A stretch of 64,000 nt of DNA from Micropterix aruncella. Taxonomy: Eukaryota > Arthropoda > Insecta > Lepidoptera > Micropterigidae. Below the pieces are notes generated by a model, which was given only the letters and a program-made list of their open reading frames with translations, made no database searches and was not told where the DNA came from. The first letter of the stretch is position 1, and every line of letters starts with the position of its first letter. Positions 32,508-43,512 of this stretch are shown here, in pieces. The position numbers and the translations under genes were made by a program. Where the stretch lies: contig OX155979.1 of assembly GCA_944548615.1 (NCBI GenBank), positions 13,135,766 to 13,199,765 of the forward strand, in the 5' to 3' direction.

Positions 32508-33866
32508 CATCAACTCCTAACTTAACAAACCTCCTAGGAAAGAACTAATGTCAATTCCTATTACCAAACCTTATAGGAAAGAAGTAGCTTCAATTCCTAT
32601 TAACAAACCTTCTATTAAAGAATTAACGTCAATTCCTATTGACAAACGTTCTAGGAAAGAACTAACTTCAATTCCTATTACCAAACCTTCTCTGAAAGAA
32701 CTAACGACAATTCCTATTGACAAACCTTCTATTAAAGAACTAATGTCAATTCCTATTAACAAACCTTCTAGAAAAGAGCTAACGTCAATTCCTATTAACA
32801 AACCTTCTAGGAAAGAGCTAACGTCAATTCCTATTAACAAACCTTCTAGGAAAGAACTAACGTCAATTCCTATTACCAAACCTTCTACGAAAGAACTAAT
32901 GTCAATTCCTATTAACAAACCTTCTATTAAATAACTAATGTCAATTCCTATTAACAAACCTTCTAGAAAAGAGCTAACGTCAATTCCTATTAACAAACCT
33001 TCTAGGAAAGAGCTAACGTCAATTCCTATTAACAAACCTTCTAGGAAAGAACTAACGTCAATTCCTATTACCAAACCTTCTAGGAAAGAACTAATGTCAA
33101 TTCCTATTAACAAACCTTCCATTAAAGAACTAACATCAATTCCTATTACCAAACCTTCTATGAAAGAACTAACGACAATTCCTATTGACAAACCTTCTGG
33201 GAAAGAACTAACGTTAATTCCTATTAACAAATCTTCTAGGAAAGAGCTAACGTCAATTCCTATTAACAAACCTTCTAGGAAAGAACTAACGTTAATTCCT
33301 ATTAACAAATCTTCTAGGAAAGAACTAACGTCAATTCCTATTAACAAACCTTCTATTAAAGAACTAACGTCAATTCCAATTAACCCTTCAGGCCTCGGCC
33401 CCTCAGCCGATTAAAAACTTGATGTCCCAAAAAATTTTAGTAAAAATTAGAAAAAAAATTGAATTATAACACTGTCTCACCAAAACATTAATTACTGCCA
33501 AACCACTGTACCCATAATTAAAATTAAACATATTAACATAATAAAACATAATAAAATAAAACAAATTAAATTAAAATTAAATTAAAACGGGGCCGTCACG
33601 CTGAACCGAGTTGTGGCCGATATCGGCCAATCGGGGCCTGAGTGGTTAACAAACCTTCTATTAAAGAACTAACGTCAATTCCTATTACCAAACCTTCTAT
33701 TAAAGAACTAATGTCAATTCCTATTAAAAACCTTCTAGGAAAGAGATAACGTCAATTCCTATTAACAAACCTTCTAGGAAAGAACTAATGTCAATTCCTA
33801 TTAACAAACCTTCTATTAAAGAACTAACGTCAATTCCTATTAACAAACCTCCACAATAACCATAAA
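32508..33866. repeat. 39-bp minisatellite, about 27 copies, split by MITE C
   Basis: The unit is TCAATTCCTATTAACAAACC + TTCTAGGAAAGAACTAACG (39 bp). It lies in the intron between 32257 and 33964. Blocks of five units are duplicated: a CTAGAAAAGAGC variant recurs 195 bp apart near 32768 and 32963. A two-unit AAATCTTCTAGG variant recurs 78 bp apart near 33227 and 33305. Because 39 is a multiple of three, long frames stay open on both strands (SIPINKPSRKELT in one). This is a by-product of the repeat, not evidence for a gene. Confidence 0.9.
33380..33649. mobile_element. MITE family C copy 2, inside the minisatellite
   Basis: TTAA at both ends. CCCTTCAGGCCTCGGCCCCT on the left and GGCCGATATCGGCC near the right match the copy at 13643 in inverted orientation. 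The TTAA target comes from the CCTATTAACAAAC part of the 39-bp unit. Confidence 0.85.
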
Positions 33867-33963
33867 GGAATAAAACCTTTCAGTAGCAGGGGCTAACTTT
33901 TAACAATAATTATGTTCAAACAAACAATGCTTTAAACAATATGGTGTGTAATATGTTTCACAG

Positions 33964-34061
33964 CTACATTTCGAGGTGACGAACTACAGGCAAAACACGG
34001 TTCGATTCCAGTTTGGCGCTACTTCAAATCTATACTTTCTGAGAAATCTCCTACCAACAAG
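33964..34061 (+). CDS. exon 8 of VWA7-like membrane protein
   Basis: The acceptor is GTTTCACAG and the donor is CAACAAG/GTAACC. The exon is 98 nt and encodes LHFEVTNYRQNTVRFQFGAT and the start of a second strand pair. It continues the Ig-like module started in the 32171 exon. Confidence 0.8.
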
Positions 34062-34593
34062 GTAACCAAAAATAATTTTATCTATCTATATATATAAAAC
34101 AAAGTCGGGTTTGTTCGAACACTTATAACTCGAGAACGGCTGGATCGATTTTCATGGTTTTTGATTTATAGTATTTGTCTTCATCTCGAATAGCAGAATA
34201 ACTATTAAAAACGAAAATTGGAAAATTGACGAAAAATTAAAATAAAAGAAAAAACATATTTTCCCATACAAAATGTAAATCCGTGTTTTTCTCATGGTCA
34301 GTTGTACGTGGCATGTTCACGTGTCGGCAAATCATCCGCTTTATTCGTTCTTGCGCCTGATAAAACTACAAAAAATGTTGTATATCACAAGGTCCTTCAA
34401 TGAAGAGAATTAAACCGAGTGCATCCCATGCTGCACAATATGTAAATAGTTTAATTCAATCATGCCTTGCTGACACGCGATTGATATACTTAATTTTTGT
34501 ACTTTTATATTTCTTTTTGTGTTATTATCTTAATAAATTAGTGAACTTAATATTTATTTTGTATTCATTGCATTACTTTCATAAAATCATAAA

Positions 34594-37145
34594 TTAACCC
34601 TTAACATGTAACATCGGTCTCACAGGCCCTGGTGTTTTGCGTTTTATGTTGCAACACTGCGATAGACCAATCGACCCCCCCGCCGTCCCTAGTACCTTTC
34701 CACCAGTTACCGCTCGACCGCCGGGCGATACGGGCGCATGCTTGTGCGCACGAAATCCGCCATTTCCTGCGCATTTAAAAATACCTTGGCGGTCTCACCG
34801 ACCGATGTAGCCGATAGTGTCGATTTGGTGGCGGTCTCACAGACCGATGTGGCAGGTAGCGTCGATTTTGTAGTGGTCTCGGGGACCGGTATATCAACTA
34901 ACGTCGTTTTAGTTTCAGTAGTGTGGCTCTATGCAAAGTAAAGTAAGTATGTCAATGCTGTTACTTACCTAGTAATGTTCACATTAATGACTAGAGTATG
35001 TTAATGAAATGAATATAAAATTATTTGTGCTCGTTTGTTGCAGAATGTCTTCCTCCTCATCTCAGCAAGATGACGAGGAACGTGTGCTTCGTCGGGCTGT
35101 ACGAGTTCTACATGAGCCAAAAGATGTAGAAGTCGAAGATGACGATGATTCCGATAATGATCCAGACTACGTTGAAACCTACTGTAGCTCTAGTACTTCA
35201 GATTCTGAGTCCGAGGAGGGTTTATTGGATATAGAACTGGATCTGCTAAATCGTCCGGAAGAGGTCGTCGCGGAAGTATACAAAGGGAAGAACGATTTTG
35301 AGTGGAGCTCAAAGGAACAAAAGCCTGTTACTGCAAGGATACCGAGTCATAATATTTTGAGAGGTATGTTCGGTCTATTACTTCCTGCTAGACAATTAGG
35401 ACCGAACCCGACGCCTGAGTCAATTTGGAATTTATTATTCGACGGTAAAATTTCCCACGAAATTCTACTTTGGACCAACAGGAAGATCCGTTCAGTTACA
35501 GAACTGCATTCCCGACAAAACGATGTCAACTACAAAGACCTCGACTACCTGGAATTGGAAGCTTTTATTGGCTTACTGATGTTATCTTCGATCTTCAAGT
35601 CTGGCCGCGAGGATATGTGTTCTCTGTTTAGTACTGAGGAAACCGGACGTCCTATTTTTCGATCCATCATGCCTTTGAAAAGGTTTCAAGTTCTTCTTCA
35701 GTGCTTACGGTTTGATGATCCAGAATCAAGAAGGAACAGAACTGCAAATGATCCAGCCGCAGCGATATCCCATATTTTTGAAGTATTCATAAACAACTGT
35801 CAGAAAATATTTTGTATTGGTGCCACAGTGACGGTGGATGAAATGCTGGTACAATTTCGGGGTAGATGTGGTTTTCGTATATATATGCCTAAAAAACCGG
35901 CAAAATACGGTCTAAAAATAATGTGTCTAACTGATGCCAAGACATCGTATCTGTATAATGCCTACATATATTCCGGAAAGGGCTCGGATGGAATTGGCCT
36001 ATCAGAGGAAGAGAAGAAACTATCTGTACCATCTCAGTCTGTCTTGAAACTTACAGCTCCGATACAAAAAACAAACCGCAATATAACCGCCGACAACTAT
36101 TTTACCTCTATAGAGTTGGTAGATGAGTTGAAAAATCGAGGACTGACTTACTTAGGAACCATAAAGAAAAATAAAGGCATATCCCTCCTGAATTTCAAGC
36201 ATCAACTACAAGAGTGGTCGGTTCTTCTCTGTACGGATTCACAGAAAGTACTACTCTGCTCTCTTTTGTACCAAAACGTAACAAAGCTGTTCTGCTTCTA
36301 TCCACCATGCACCACACCAGAGACCACGATCTAGGGAGGAATAAGCCCTCTATCATTTCTTTCTACAACTCGACAAAATCAGGTGTTGACCTTCTAGATA
36401 TGAAATGTGCAGGCTACTCCTGCAACCGAAGAAGCAGACGCTGGCCACTAACCATTTTCTACCAGATGGTCAACATATCTACTGTGAACGCACACATAGT
36501 ATTCAACTGCTTTCGTGGTACACCCGATATGACAAGGTTTGATTTCATAAAAACCTTAGAAAAATCACTAGTGACACCATTCCTGCATCGTCGTCTCAAA
36601 ACCCCAAACCTGCCAAGGGAGCTGGTAGCTTCCATAAAAAAAATTGTTAATCCTGACACAGTCCCAGAAACTGTAAATCTGCCATCTGATAGACTCGAAA
36701 CAAGGAAGACCTGTTCGATTTGCCCCTCCTCACTCAAAAGGAAAACTGCTTACAAATGTATAAGATGTAGCAACCCTATCTGCCTTGAATGTTCAAAAAA
36801 AATATGTAAAAATTGTATCTAACAAGACTATGCTCATTCAGATGATTCTCTAATTTTTTGCTATAAGATTAAAATAATAAATAAAAAGTGAGTGTTATAA
36901 AAAGAAAATTCGGAACTATCGAATGTTTGTTTACAATTTCATCATAATTTTAGAAATAAGTAGCTGAAAAATGTTTCCTTATCCCATGTTATAGTGTGTG
37001 CATATTGTTACTTTTCGAGAAAATGTCATTAAAATAAAGATTTTTGCTAGAACAGACCATATTTTCGGTGAAAATTCTATAGGGGCCTGACAGACCGGTG
37101 TTACCGATAGTGTCAGTGAAAATCATGTTACAGGTTAAGGGTTAA
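34594..37145 (+). mobile_element. nearly complete piggyBac-like transposon (2552 bp with TTAA)
   Basis: TTAA flanks it on both sides. Terminal repeats: CCCTTAACATGTAACAT on the left, CCCTTAACCTGTAACAT (inverted) on the right. An inner inverted pair (GGTCTCACAGGCCC / GGTCTGTCAGGCCCC) sits adjacent to the tip on the left but about 30 bp further in on the right, an asymmetry known from piggyBac. Extra GGTCTCAC-GACCGATGT direct repeats lie at 34790-34860. The single transposase gene is broken by one shift. Confidence 0.9.
35045..36822 (+). pseudogene. piggyBac-like transposase, one frameshift
   Basis: The probable start is ATG at 35045 (MSSSSSQQDDEERV). It follows directly on TTTGTTGCAG, and a GTAAGT at 34943 suggests a small 5' UTR intron. 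The N-terminus is acidic (EDDDDSDNDPDY). Catalytic residues in order: D265 in TVDEML with the following FRGRCGFRIYMPKKPAKYG block, D350 in ADNYFTS, and D in SGVDLLDMKC (codon 36388-36390) after a shift of frame at about 36205-36214. The C-terminus has a Cys-rich domain (CSICPS ... CIRCSNPICLECSKKICKNC), as in family members that use it for DNA-end binding. Length across both frames is about 590 residues, normal for the family. Frame one runs to 36334, frame two is open from 36208 or earlier to 36822. One base change would account for the loss, so the copy is young, or the shift is a sequencing error. Confidence 0.9.
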
Positions 37146-37219
37146 GTTCAGCTAATCTATAACACGACATTCATTGCCTGTTAGGCGGTACGAAGTTCCC
37201 CGGGTCAGCTAGTAATAAT

Positions 37220-37860
37220 AATAAGAAAAAACCACATCTGAAGTGCTATGGAATTTCCCGATCGGGTCTGGCCCGACATCAGTGCTGTGCTCGGCATACA
37301 GGCATAAAATAATTGATAACCCAGTAGAAAACCTTGTGACATATACAGTTTTACATTACATTAGAATCGTTATTGTGACATTATAATCGTTTACAATTAG
37401 CGCGCTCACTGCGGTAGAGATACATACTAGAGATGCGAGATCACATATACATTTACACCATTCCTTCTTGTATATCTTCTTATTCTCGAAGCGCCTCCAA
37501 ATTACTGGAGGTTGGCTGTTAGCTTTGAAAACTTTTGTCGGTCTTGCGCCATCCGGAAAAGCTTTTCCGTACTAGTGATCATGGTCCAGTTTTCCGCCCG
37601 GAGATTCTTAGCACCCCTGACCCATAAAAGGGCCGCCGGGCATTCGAGGCCATGGCTATTTTTGACTTTTCCATTGCTAACTACTAGGGATATATAGTGC
37701 AGTGGTCTCCAGTTGCCTTCTGCACCAGACATTTTAGGTCTATTTAGGCCCTTAGGCCGCTGAGACCTCTTCAACCAGTTGCCCAGTTGGGATTGGTTAC
37801 ACCGCCATTGACTTGGTCTTTTGCTATATACTTTTGCTTCCCATTATAATTAGACCGATG
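37220..37860 (-). repeat. possible LINE 3' fragments
   Basis: 37240-37285 resembles an inverted, diverged RLE LINE tail (GGAATTTCCCGATCGGGTCTGG). 37440-37774 has a minus frame ending NLRAENWTMI ... RMAQDRQKFSKLTANLQ, reminiscent of the last residues of RTE-like LINEs, followed by an AAGAAG-like end. Weak. 37861-38494 shows no gene. Confidence 0.3.
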
Positions 37861-38494
37861 AACAAACGGCGATTGAGTACATTCGGGACGCGTCCTGTGT
37901 CAACCGCAGGTGAATCTAGACTGCATAATTGCACTTTATTGACTACATTTAAAAATTATAATTAATATTTATTGTTGAGAAAATTTTAAAATATGCTGTC
38001 ACTATGAATTTAAATTTGGAATATTCTTGTATATACTGAATGAGTTGAGTGAGTGGATGAACCTCAACACCAAGGCGATAGCATAATGAACTTTATGTTC
38101 AACCAATAAAGTTCAAATTCCTGTGTACCACAGTGAATGAATGAAGCAAAACATCTTGTTATTTTTTAACGGGCAGGCACAAACATAAAGCCTAGTTTTA
38201 AAAAATCATTCATAAGATTTATTCGATATGATACTTGCCAAAAAGTACTCATTGAGTAAATGTATCGATTAAAAAAAAATCGGTATCGAAACAAAAGTAC
38301 TCTATACTAAAAAGTATCAACCGTGTCGTTATCCGTTCAGCACCGCAGTTACAGCTTCCTTGACCTCTTGTACGCCGCCATGATGAGTTCCCTCTAGGTG
38401 GGACTTCATATTGGGGAATATGAAAGTTACAGGGGGCAATATAGGGACTATAGAGCGGGTTACATAATTTCTTACATGATTGTTTTCTTCGCAG

Positions 38495-38598
38495 TCAAAC
38501 CGTAAATGCAGGACAAACGGTCAACGTTATTTTGTCAGTGGGAATAACAACATCTGCTCAAGTGGGATCTCGAGATGACATCACATTCGTAGCCACTG
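38495..38598 (+). CDS. exon 9 of VWA7-like membrane protein
   Basis: The acceptor is TTCTTCGCAG and the donor is GCCACTG/GTATTA. The exon is 104 nt and in phase (AG/T for Ser). It encodes QTVNAGQTVNVILSVGITTS and DDITFVATG. The pattern G-x-x-V-x-V-x-L-x-V is typical of Ig-like strands. 38599-39129 is intronic with CA-rich simple sequence. Confidence 0.8.
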
Positions 38599-39141
38599 GT
38601 ATTATTTTATTTTTAAAAGCTTTATTTTATCTTGCAATGTTCGTATGTGTGTCTGTTTCAAAATTTACAATAATTTTTCAACCACTTGCTAGTAGCTGAT
38701 TGAGCTGAAATTAGGCATACTTATGTAAGTTTGGTGACAATGCAATAAAAGGATGTATCCAAGGGACACAGATCATCATGATAAGCATAGCCTGAGATCA
38801 TAGCCATAAGCATAGCCATATCAAGCCTTGCTTGATACAAATCAAGCAAGGAATTCAACTCTGCATCGAAATATGGAAGCCAACGATGAATCGTTTCAGG
38901 AACTAGACATATTTTCAATGAGCAAAAACGAGTTTATCAGAGCGGTAATAGACTAGACCATAAAAGCTTGAACAGATACATCCCTGTGCAGAATCACACA
39001 CTCTAATATATACTCAACTATGACACATACACGTAGATGTACTTACACACCCATTAAACACACATCACGATCACACATATTAACACACTCATCCTACTCT
39101 ATCATACACACTCACAAATCTAGAGAACATGATTATTATAT

Positions 39142-39766
39142 TAGTAGTAGTAGTAGATGGAGTGGGGGGCTTGTTTCCAGCCCTTGATGTCACCTAGATC
39201 TGTAAGGTCTTTTGTAACTACCCACTGTGTGGTTAGGTCAATGGTCAGCTAGTAGCCCGGTACTTCTTACCAGTCCAAGTAGGTCACTGACCTTCAAGTT
39301 GGGCAGATCGCTGGGTTCGAGAAAGGCTCGTCCCAGTAAACTGTGTCTTTTGGCGGCGAGCCCTGGACAGCGGCCAACAATGTGTATGCTGTCTTCAGGT
39401 TCCTCGCCACATATTCGGCAGTCCTTGCTCTCAGTCAAGCCAAGGTTGAATAGATGAGCTCTAAGGGTCGTGTGTTCGGTGAGGAGACCGATAGTGGTTC
39501 TAAGGTTCTTCTTGCTCATGTCAAGTAGGGCCTTGGTTTTCTTCTGTAGTGGTTGCTCCATCGTGGCTTTTGCCTGGCGACATCCCTGACTCTGTTTCCA
39601 GGAAGCCCGATGTTCCTGCTCCAAGCAGTCCCTGATGATTTTCTTACCTGTAGCGAAGGGGACCCCTACAGCTGGCTCCACTGGGCAATCCAGTGTGCCC
39701 AGTTTTGCCAGTCTGTCGGCCTCTTCGTTTCCGGGTATGCCTTGGTGACCCGGTAAGGGGACCCGG
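39142..39766 (-). mobile_element. RNase H LINE, family C, with 12-bp duplication and (CTA)n tail
   Basis: TGATTATTATAT flanks it at 39130-39141 and 39767-39778. The minus frame 39238-39783 encodes the end of RNase H (PGHQGIPGNEEADRLAKLG), then TTIGLLTEHTTLRAHLFNLG and CRICGEEPEDSIHIVGRCPG (C-x2-C, H-x4-C). The 3' end on the minus strand is a CTACTACTACTACTA run. Frame intact to its stop but 5'-truncated. Confidence 0.85.
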
Positions 39767-39959
39767 TGATTATTATATAACATAATATATAAATATTATT
39801 ACACAACATCACGCACATCAACTGTATATTATCAGGAGACTAATTTGGCCGTAATATTGTTATTATTATTTATTAACTTAAGACCCGATAGCTGTTTTTC
39901 TCTTTTGTTGGAATAAAATTTTAAAAAACTTAACTTGGACCAATATATTGACATCTTAT

Positions 39960-40840
39960 CAAACCATATGATACGGGAGCTCCACAAAGTCTATCCTTCC
40001 GAGGGAATTTTTTAACAGGATCTCTTCTTTGAAAAAAGTGAAACAGTCTTTCACACACAGAACCAAATTACTGTACTTGAATGATCCGGAAACTCCCCCG
40101 ATCTCAACCCGATCGAAAACCTCTGGGCCATTTGCAAAAAACAGCTCTCTAAAATGGATCGTACAATGAAAACTAAGATGATCAAGAAACGCCAAAGAAG
40201 AAATGTTCATATACTGGCTCTCCTATATCGTGTACTCACCCAATTAACACCATCCTATCTCCAGGAGCTTTTTGAACCACTAAGTTCCCACGGTATCGTA
40301 CTTCGGTCAGCCTCTGACAGTTTATTAAAAATTCCGAGTCATAATAGTGATTTCTATTCCTATTCTTTCTGTGTCCATTGTGCAAGACTCTGGAACGATC
40401 TCCCAACAAATATACGAAACTCGCCTTCTTTACCATCGTTCAAGACTCACCTTAAGGATTACTACCTTTCTAAGAAGTAACCAGTTCTTTCCTTTCTCTC
40501 CTGTTCCTCTCCCAATTTCCTCTCCTCGGGCATTATTAGTCTTAAATTCTTCCACTTGTCTGTATGTTATGTAATAATCTTTATTTTCACTATGCGCGCA
40601 TGTACCACTATGTTTAGGTTAGCTGTAAGACATTGCCATGTGGCAATAAGCTCGCCTTTTTTGTATACTTTTTTAAGTGCAAATAAAGAGTTTATTATTA
40701 TTATTATTATGATCAGTCCAGTAATTCAAGTCTGGTTTGACAATGATGAACCGAAAGGAAGCTGTCAAAACCTGGTAAATGCTATGCCTATAAGAGTAAA
40801 AGGTGTTATCAACGCAAAAAGAGGCCACATCCTATATTAA
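39960..40840 (+). pseudogene. Tc1-type transposase C-terminal part, split by a CR1-like LINE
   Basis: The left part holds SGNSPDLNPIENLWAICKKQ (the third-catalytic-residue region of Tc1 transposases). After the LINE (40185-40708), the reading resumes with VIQVWFDNDEPKGSCQNLVN and AMPIRVKGVINAKRGHILY-stop at 40840, the family's standard C-terminus. ATGATCA is duplicated at 40178 and 40709. The upstream part has stops. Terminal repeats were not located. Confidence 0.8.
40185..40708 (+). mobile_element. CR1-like LINE, short 3' copy with (TTA)n tail
   Basis: The frame 40154-40480 encodes RQRRNVHILALLYRVLTQLT ... GIVLRSASDS ... ARLWNDLPTNIR ... YYLSKK, very close to the minus-strand copy at 14469-15089. 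Same 3' region, ending AATAAAGAGTTTATTATTAT. Target duplication ATGATCA. Confidence 0.85.
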
Positions 40841-40993
40841 AACTAAAAATCTATAACTACCAGTATGGCTTTTGTATGTTTGTGTCCAATAAAGCACTTT
40901 TTGAAGAAAAATAGTTATTATTCCAATTAATTCGCATGGTACTGTATGATTTAAGTACATGATCAAATATTTTAAAGTATATTATATCAATAG

Positions 40994-41194
40994 GTTTGGA
41001 TCAAGTGAGCGTCCCGGCAGTGGTATATGTGGTATCACCGACGGCTGCAACTTCTGGAAGTCTGGTTCCTGGGTTCACGGACCGTTGGCCACCACAGATG
41101 TGGCATTCTTTCACAGGCGACTGCATCGGTATCATAGACGATTGCTCGCAGAAGTTGTGGTCTGTCACCTTCTTCGTCAAGGATATTGATAGCG
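40994..41194 (+). CDS. exon 10 of VWA7-like membrane protein
   Basis: The acceptor is TATCAATAG and the donor is GATAGCG/GTGAGT. The exon is 201 nt, two bases + 66 codons + one base. It encodes VSVPAVVYVVSPTAATSGSL, then WHSFTGDCIGIIDDCSQKLW and SVTFFVKDIDSG. The CIGIIDDC pair probably forms a disulphide. Confidence 0.85.
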
Positions 41195-41333
41195 GTGAGT
41201 GACCATTCATATACACAGTAATGACAGTTTCATTCCTACCTCCCACAACGTCTTTCCATTAGACGAAACAGATGACAACTGAAAAGGGTTATCTATATAG
41301 AGATTTTCTAGAAAAATCTATTATATTTTTTAG

Positions 41334-41507
41334 GTCTACTAAGGGTGGCTACTACCCCCGCCGGGCTACGCTTTGACCGAGGCTTTGTCACCGGTACTAG
41401 AGATGAAGTACGAGCCACTTACAGGAATACATGCTGTAATCCCATCGTTTTAGTATCGGCAGTGGACATCTTCGGAAACATCAACACATATACTATCAAT
41501 GCATCAC
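41334..41507 (+). CDS. exon 11 of VWA7-like membrane protein
   Basis: The acceptor is TTTTTAG and the donor is GCATCAC/GTGAGT; the intron before it is only 139 bp. It encodes LLRVATTPAGLRFDRGFVTG, TRDEVRATYRNTCCNPIVLV and DIFGNINTYTINAS. The adjacent CC and the final V-x-V-x-D-x-F-GN strand look like the last extracellular domain. NAS is a possible glycosylation site. Confidence 0.85.
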
Positions 41508-41569
41508 GTGAGTATATAAATTCCTAGGTTTGCAGATTAACCAAAAATTATAATGGTCCAATAACCAAG

Positions 41570-43512
41570 GAAGTCGATAAAGGCTTTATCGACTACCAGA
41601 AGGCATTCGATTCTGTTGAAATATGGGCAGTTTTCACAGCAAGGGACAAGGCGAGAATCGGCTCCCGATACTTAAAGTTTATTCGCCACATACAAGACAA
41701 TGCCTGGAAAGTAATGTTGTATGACTGGACGCCAGAGATGCTGAAATTTTATTTAAATGCCTTTCAGCATACACTTCCAGACCCCAGTAACATCGCTCGT
41801 TAGAGCTATGCCGAGGATAGTTCATGTCCCCTTTGTAGCAACACCCCTTGCACAGCTAGACATATTCTAACTGGCTGCAAGGTGGCCTTGGATCAAGGAC
41901 AGTACACTTACCGTCACAATAAAGTCCTTGCTGTTATTCGCGAGGTAATTAGCCTCTCAGTGGCTCGTGCCAACAAGGGTTCCACAGTATTCTCCAAACC
42001 CCCAATACAGTTTGTGCGGGATGGCTCTAAAGGCAAAAAACACTTCACTGCAAAACCTTTCTCAATAATCGAGAAAGCTTCAGATTGGATTATGGAGGTC
42101 GATTCGGTCTCTAAGCAGTATAAATTCCCTGAAAGTCTCTGATGCACAGCCCTGCGTCCAGATATAACTCTTTACTCTCTATCTCGGAAGATGTCCTCAT
42201 CGTAGAATTAACTGTTCCATGGGAATCAAATATCCCAAAAGACCACGAGTACAAATTAAATAAATACCATGACCTCGCAAATGCCGTCACCCGGAACGGC
42301 TTCACTGTTCACCTTCACGCGGTGGAAGTTGGCGCTCGTGACCTGCCAGTTAAATCTTTGTTTCACATTTTTAAATATCTTGGTCTATCCAGGAAATTAA
42401 TCAACTCCTTCATAGAAAAATGATCTAAAACCGCAATTCAAATTCTATGGCTTCGAATGGGGACTGAATGGGTGGTAAGGTGAACGCTCACATGTGGCAA
42501 GACAGCTGCCCTACCCCTATCACAGCCGGTCGTTAGTCCGGAATCCACCGTTCACCTCCCAGAAGTGTAATAATTGTATATGATGGGCCCGATTTTGGTC
42601 GGCGAATTCCATGGCAGCTCCGTTTGTATTTTATTTACTGCAAGTGAAGCTTGAGGACGACATGGTGATGGACAAGATCCGGATCGAGAGAGGCGTACGG
42701 TAGGGCGACACCATCTCCCCTAAGCTTTTCACTCTGGCACTAGAGGACATCTTCAAGAGCCTGCTTTGGGAAGGGTATCAACGTGGATGGGTTATACCTG
42801 AACCATCTCAGGTTCGCCGATGACATAGTTCTGATCAGCAGTGACCCATTACAACTCAAAACTATGCTCGAGGAACTACACGCAGCATCAGCGAGAGTGG
42901 CTCTGAAGATGAACCTTCGAAAAACAAATATCCTGAGCCCAGACCCAGTCAAGATCACCGTTGAGAGCCAAACACTCGAAGTCGTCGACTGCTACATTTA
43001 TCTTGACCACAAACTTAAACTGGGCAAAGACAACCAATGTGCGGAAGTTATCAGTCGCATGGGATTGACTCAGACGGCCTTCGAAAACCTAGCGTACATC
43101 CTGAGACCCTGCGATGCCCATCAATATAAAGCAGAAAGTTTATGAGACATGCGAACGCCAGTAGCAACCTACGGCCTTGAAACAGTGCCTCTAACGCAGA
43201 GCAGTGCCAACCGCTTCAGAATATGCCAAAGAGCAAAGCTAAACATCAGTCTCCGCGGCGATAGAGTGCGCAATTAAGAGATACGAAGGTGCATGGGGGT
43301 GACAGATGTGGCCGAAAAGGCTTGTCCAGTGAAGACCGAGAACCACAAAGCAAGGAGTAGGGAGACCACAACTACGATAGCTGGACGACATCAGAAAAGC
43401 AGCAGGGGCCAACTGGCTGAGGGCAGCAGCTGACAGACAGACATGGAAGAAAAAGGAAGAGGTCTCTGTCCAGGAGTGGACCAAACCAGGCCGAGGAAGA
43501 AGAAGAAGAATA
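41570..43512 (+). mobile_element. RTE-like LINE fragment, split by an RLE LINE
   Basis: The left piece reads KGFIDYQKAFDSVEIWAVF and SRYLKFIRHIQDNA (RT catalytic D region). The right piece resumes with LQVKLEDDMVMDKIRIERGV, then LRFADDIVLISSDPLQLKTM (FADD) and DCYIYLDHKLKL. Stops and shifts occur near 42700 and 43143. The 3' end is a GAAGAAGAAGAAGAA tail near 43495-43510. Confidence 0.75.
41711..42642 (+). mobile_element. RLE LINE (copy 7)
   Basis: It covers YDWTPEMLKFYLNAFQHTLP, a stop near 41801, the zinc motif CPLCSNTPC-x3-H-x4-C, a frame 41882-42142, then shifts through the endonuclease (VELTVPWESN) to a stop near 42421 and the full tail GCAGCTCCGTTTGTATTTTA. Confidence 0.8.

Larger units (their letters stand above)
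34081..37212 (+). mobile_element. Helitron family 2, copy b, carrying a piggyBac-like element
   Basis: It starts TCTATCTATATATATAAAAC after A and ends CCCGGGTCAGCTAG before T. Without the 2.55-kb insertion it would be about 0.58 kb. The region around the insertion site is present uninterrupted (inverted) at 62575-62660. Confidence 0.8.

Noticed and set aside
32548..33414. Long plus-strand frames encoding a 13-residue repeat (and a 258-residue minus-strand frame)
   Set aside because: They arise because the minisatellite unit is 39 bp. The region lies inside an intron of a well-supported gene, and the frame is open on both strands.
32508..33866. CRISPR-like spacing of direct repeats
   Set aside because: Units are contiguous, without unique spacers, and the genome is eukaryotic.
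34738..34941. 67-residue frame in the left part of the piggyBac-like element
   Set aside because: It reads across the subterminal repeats and ends just before a likely splice donor; probably untranslated leader.
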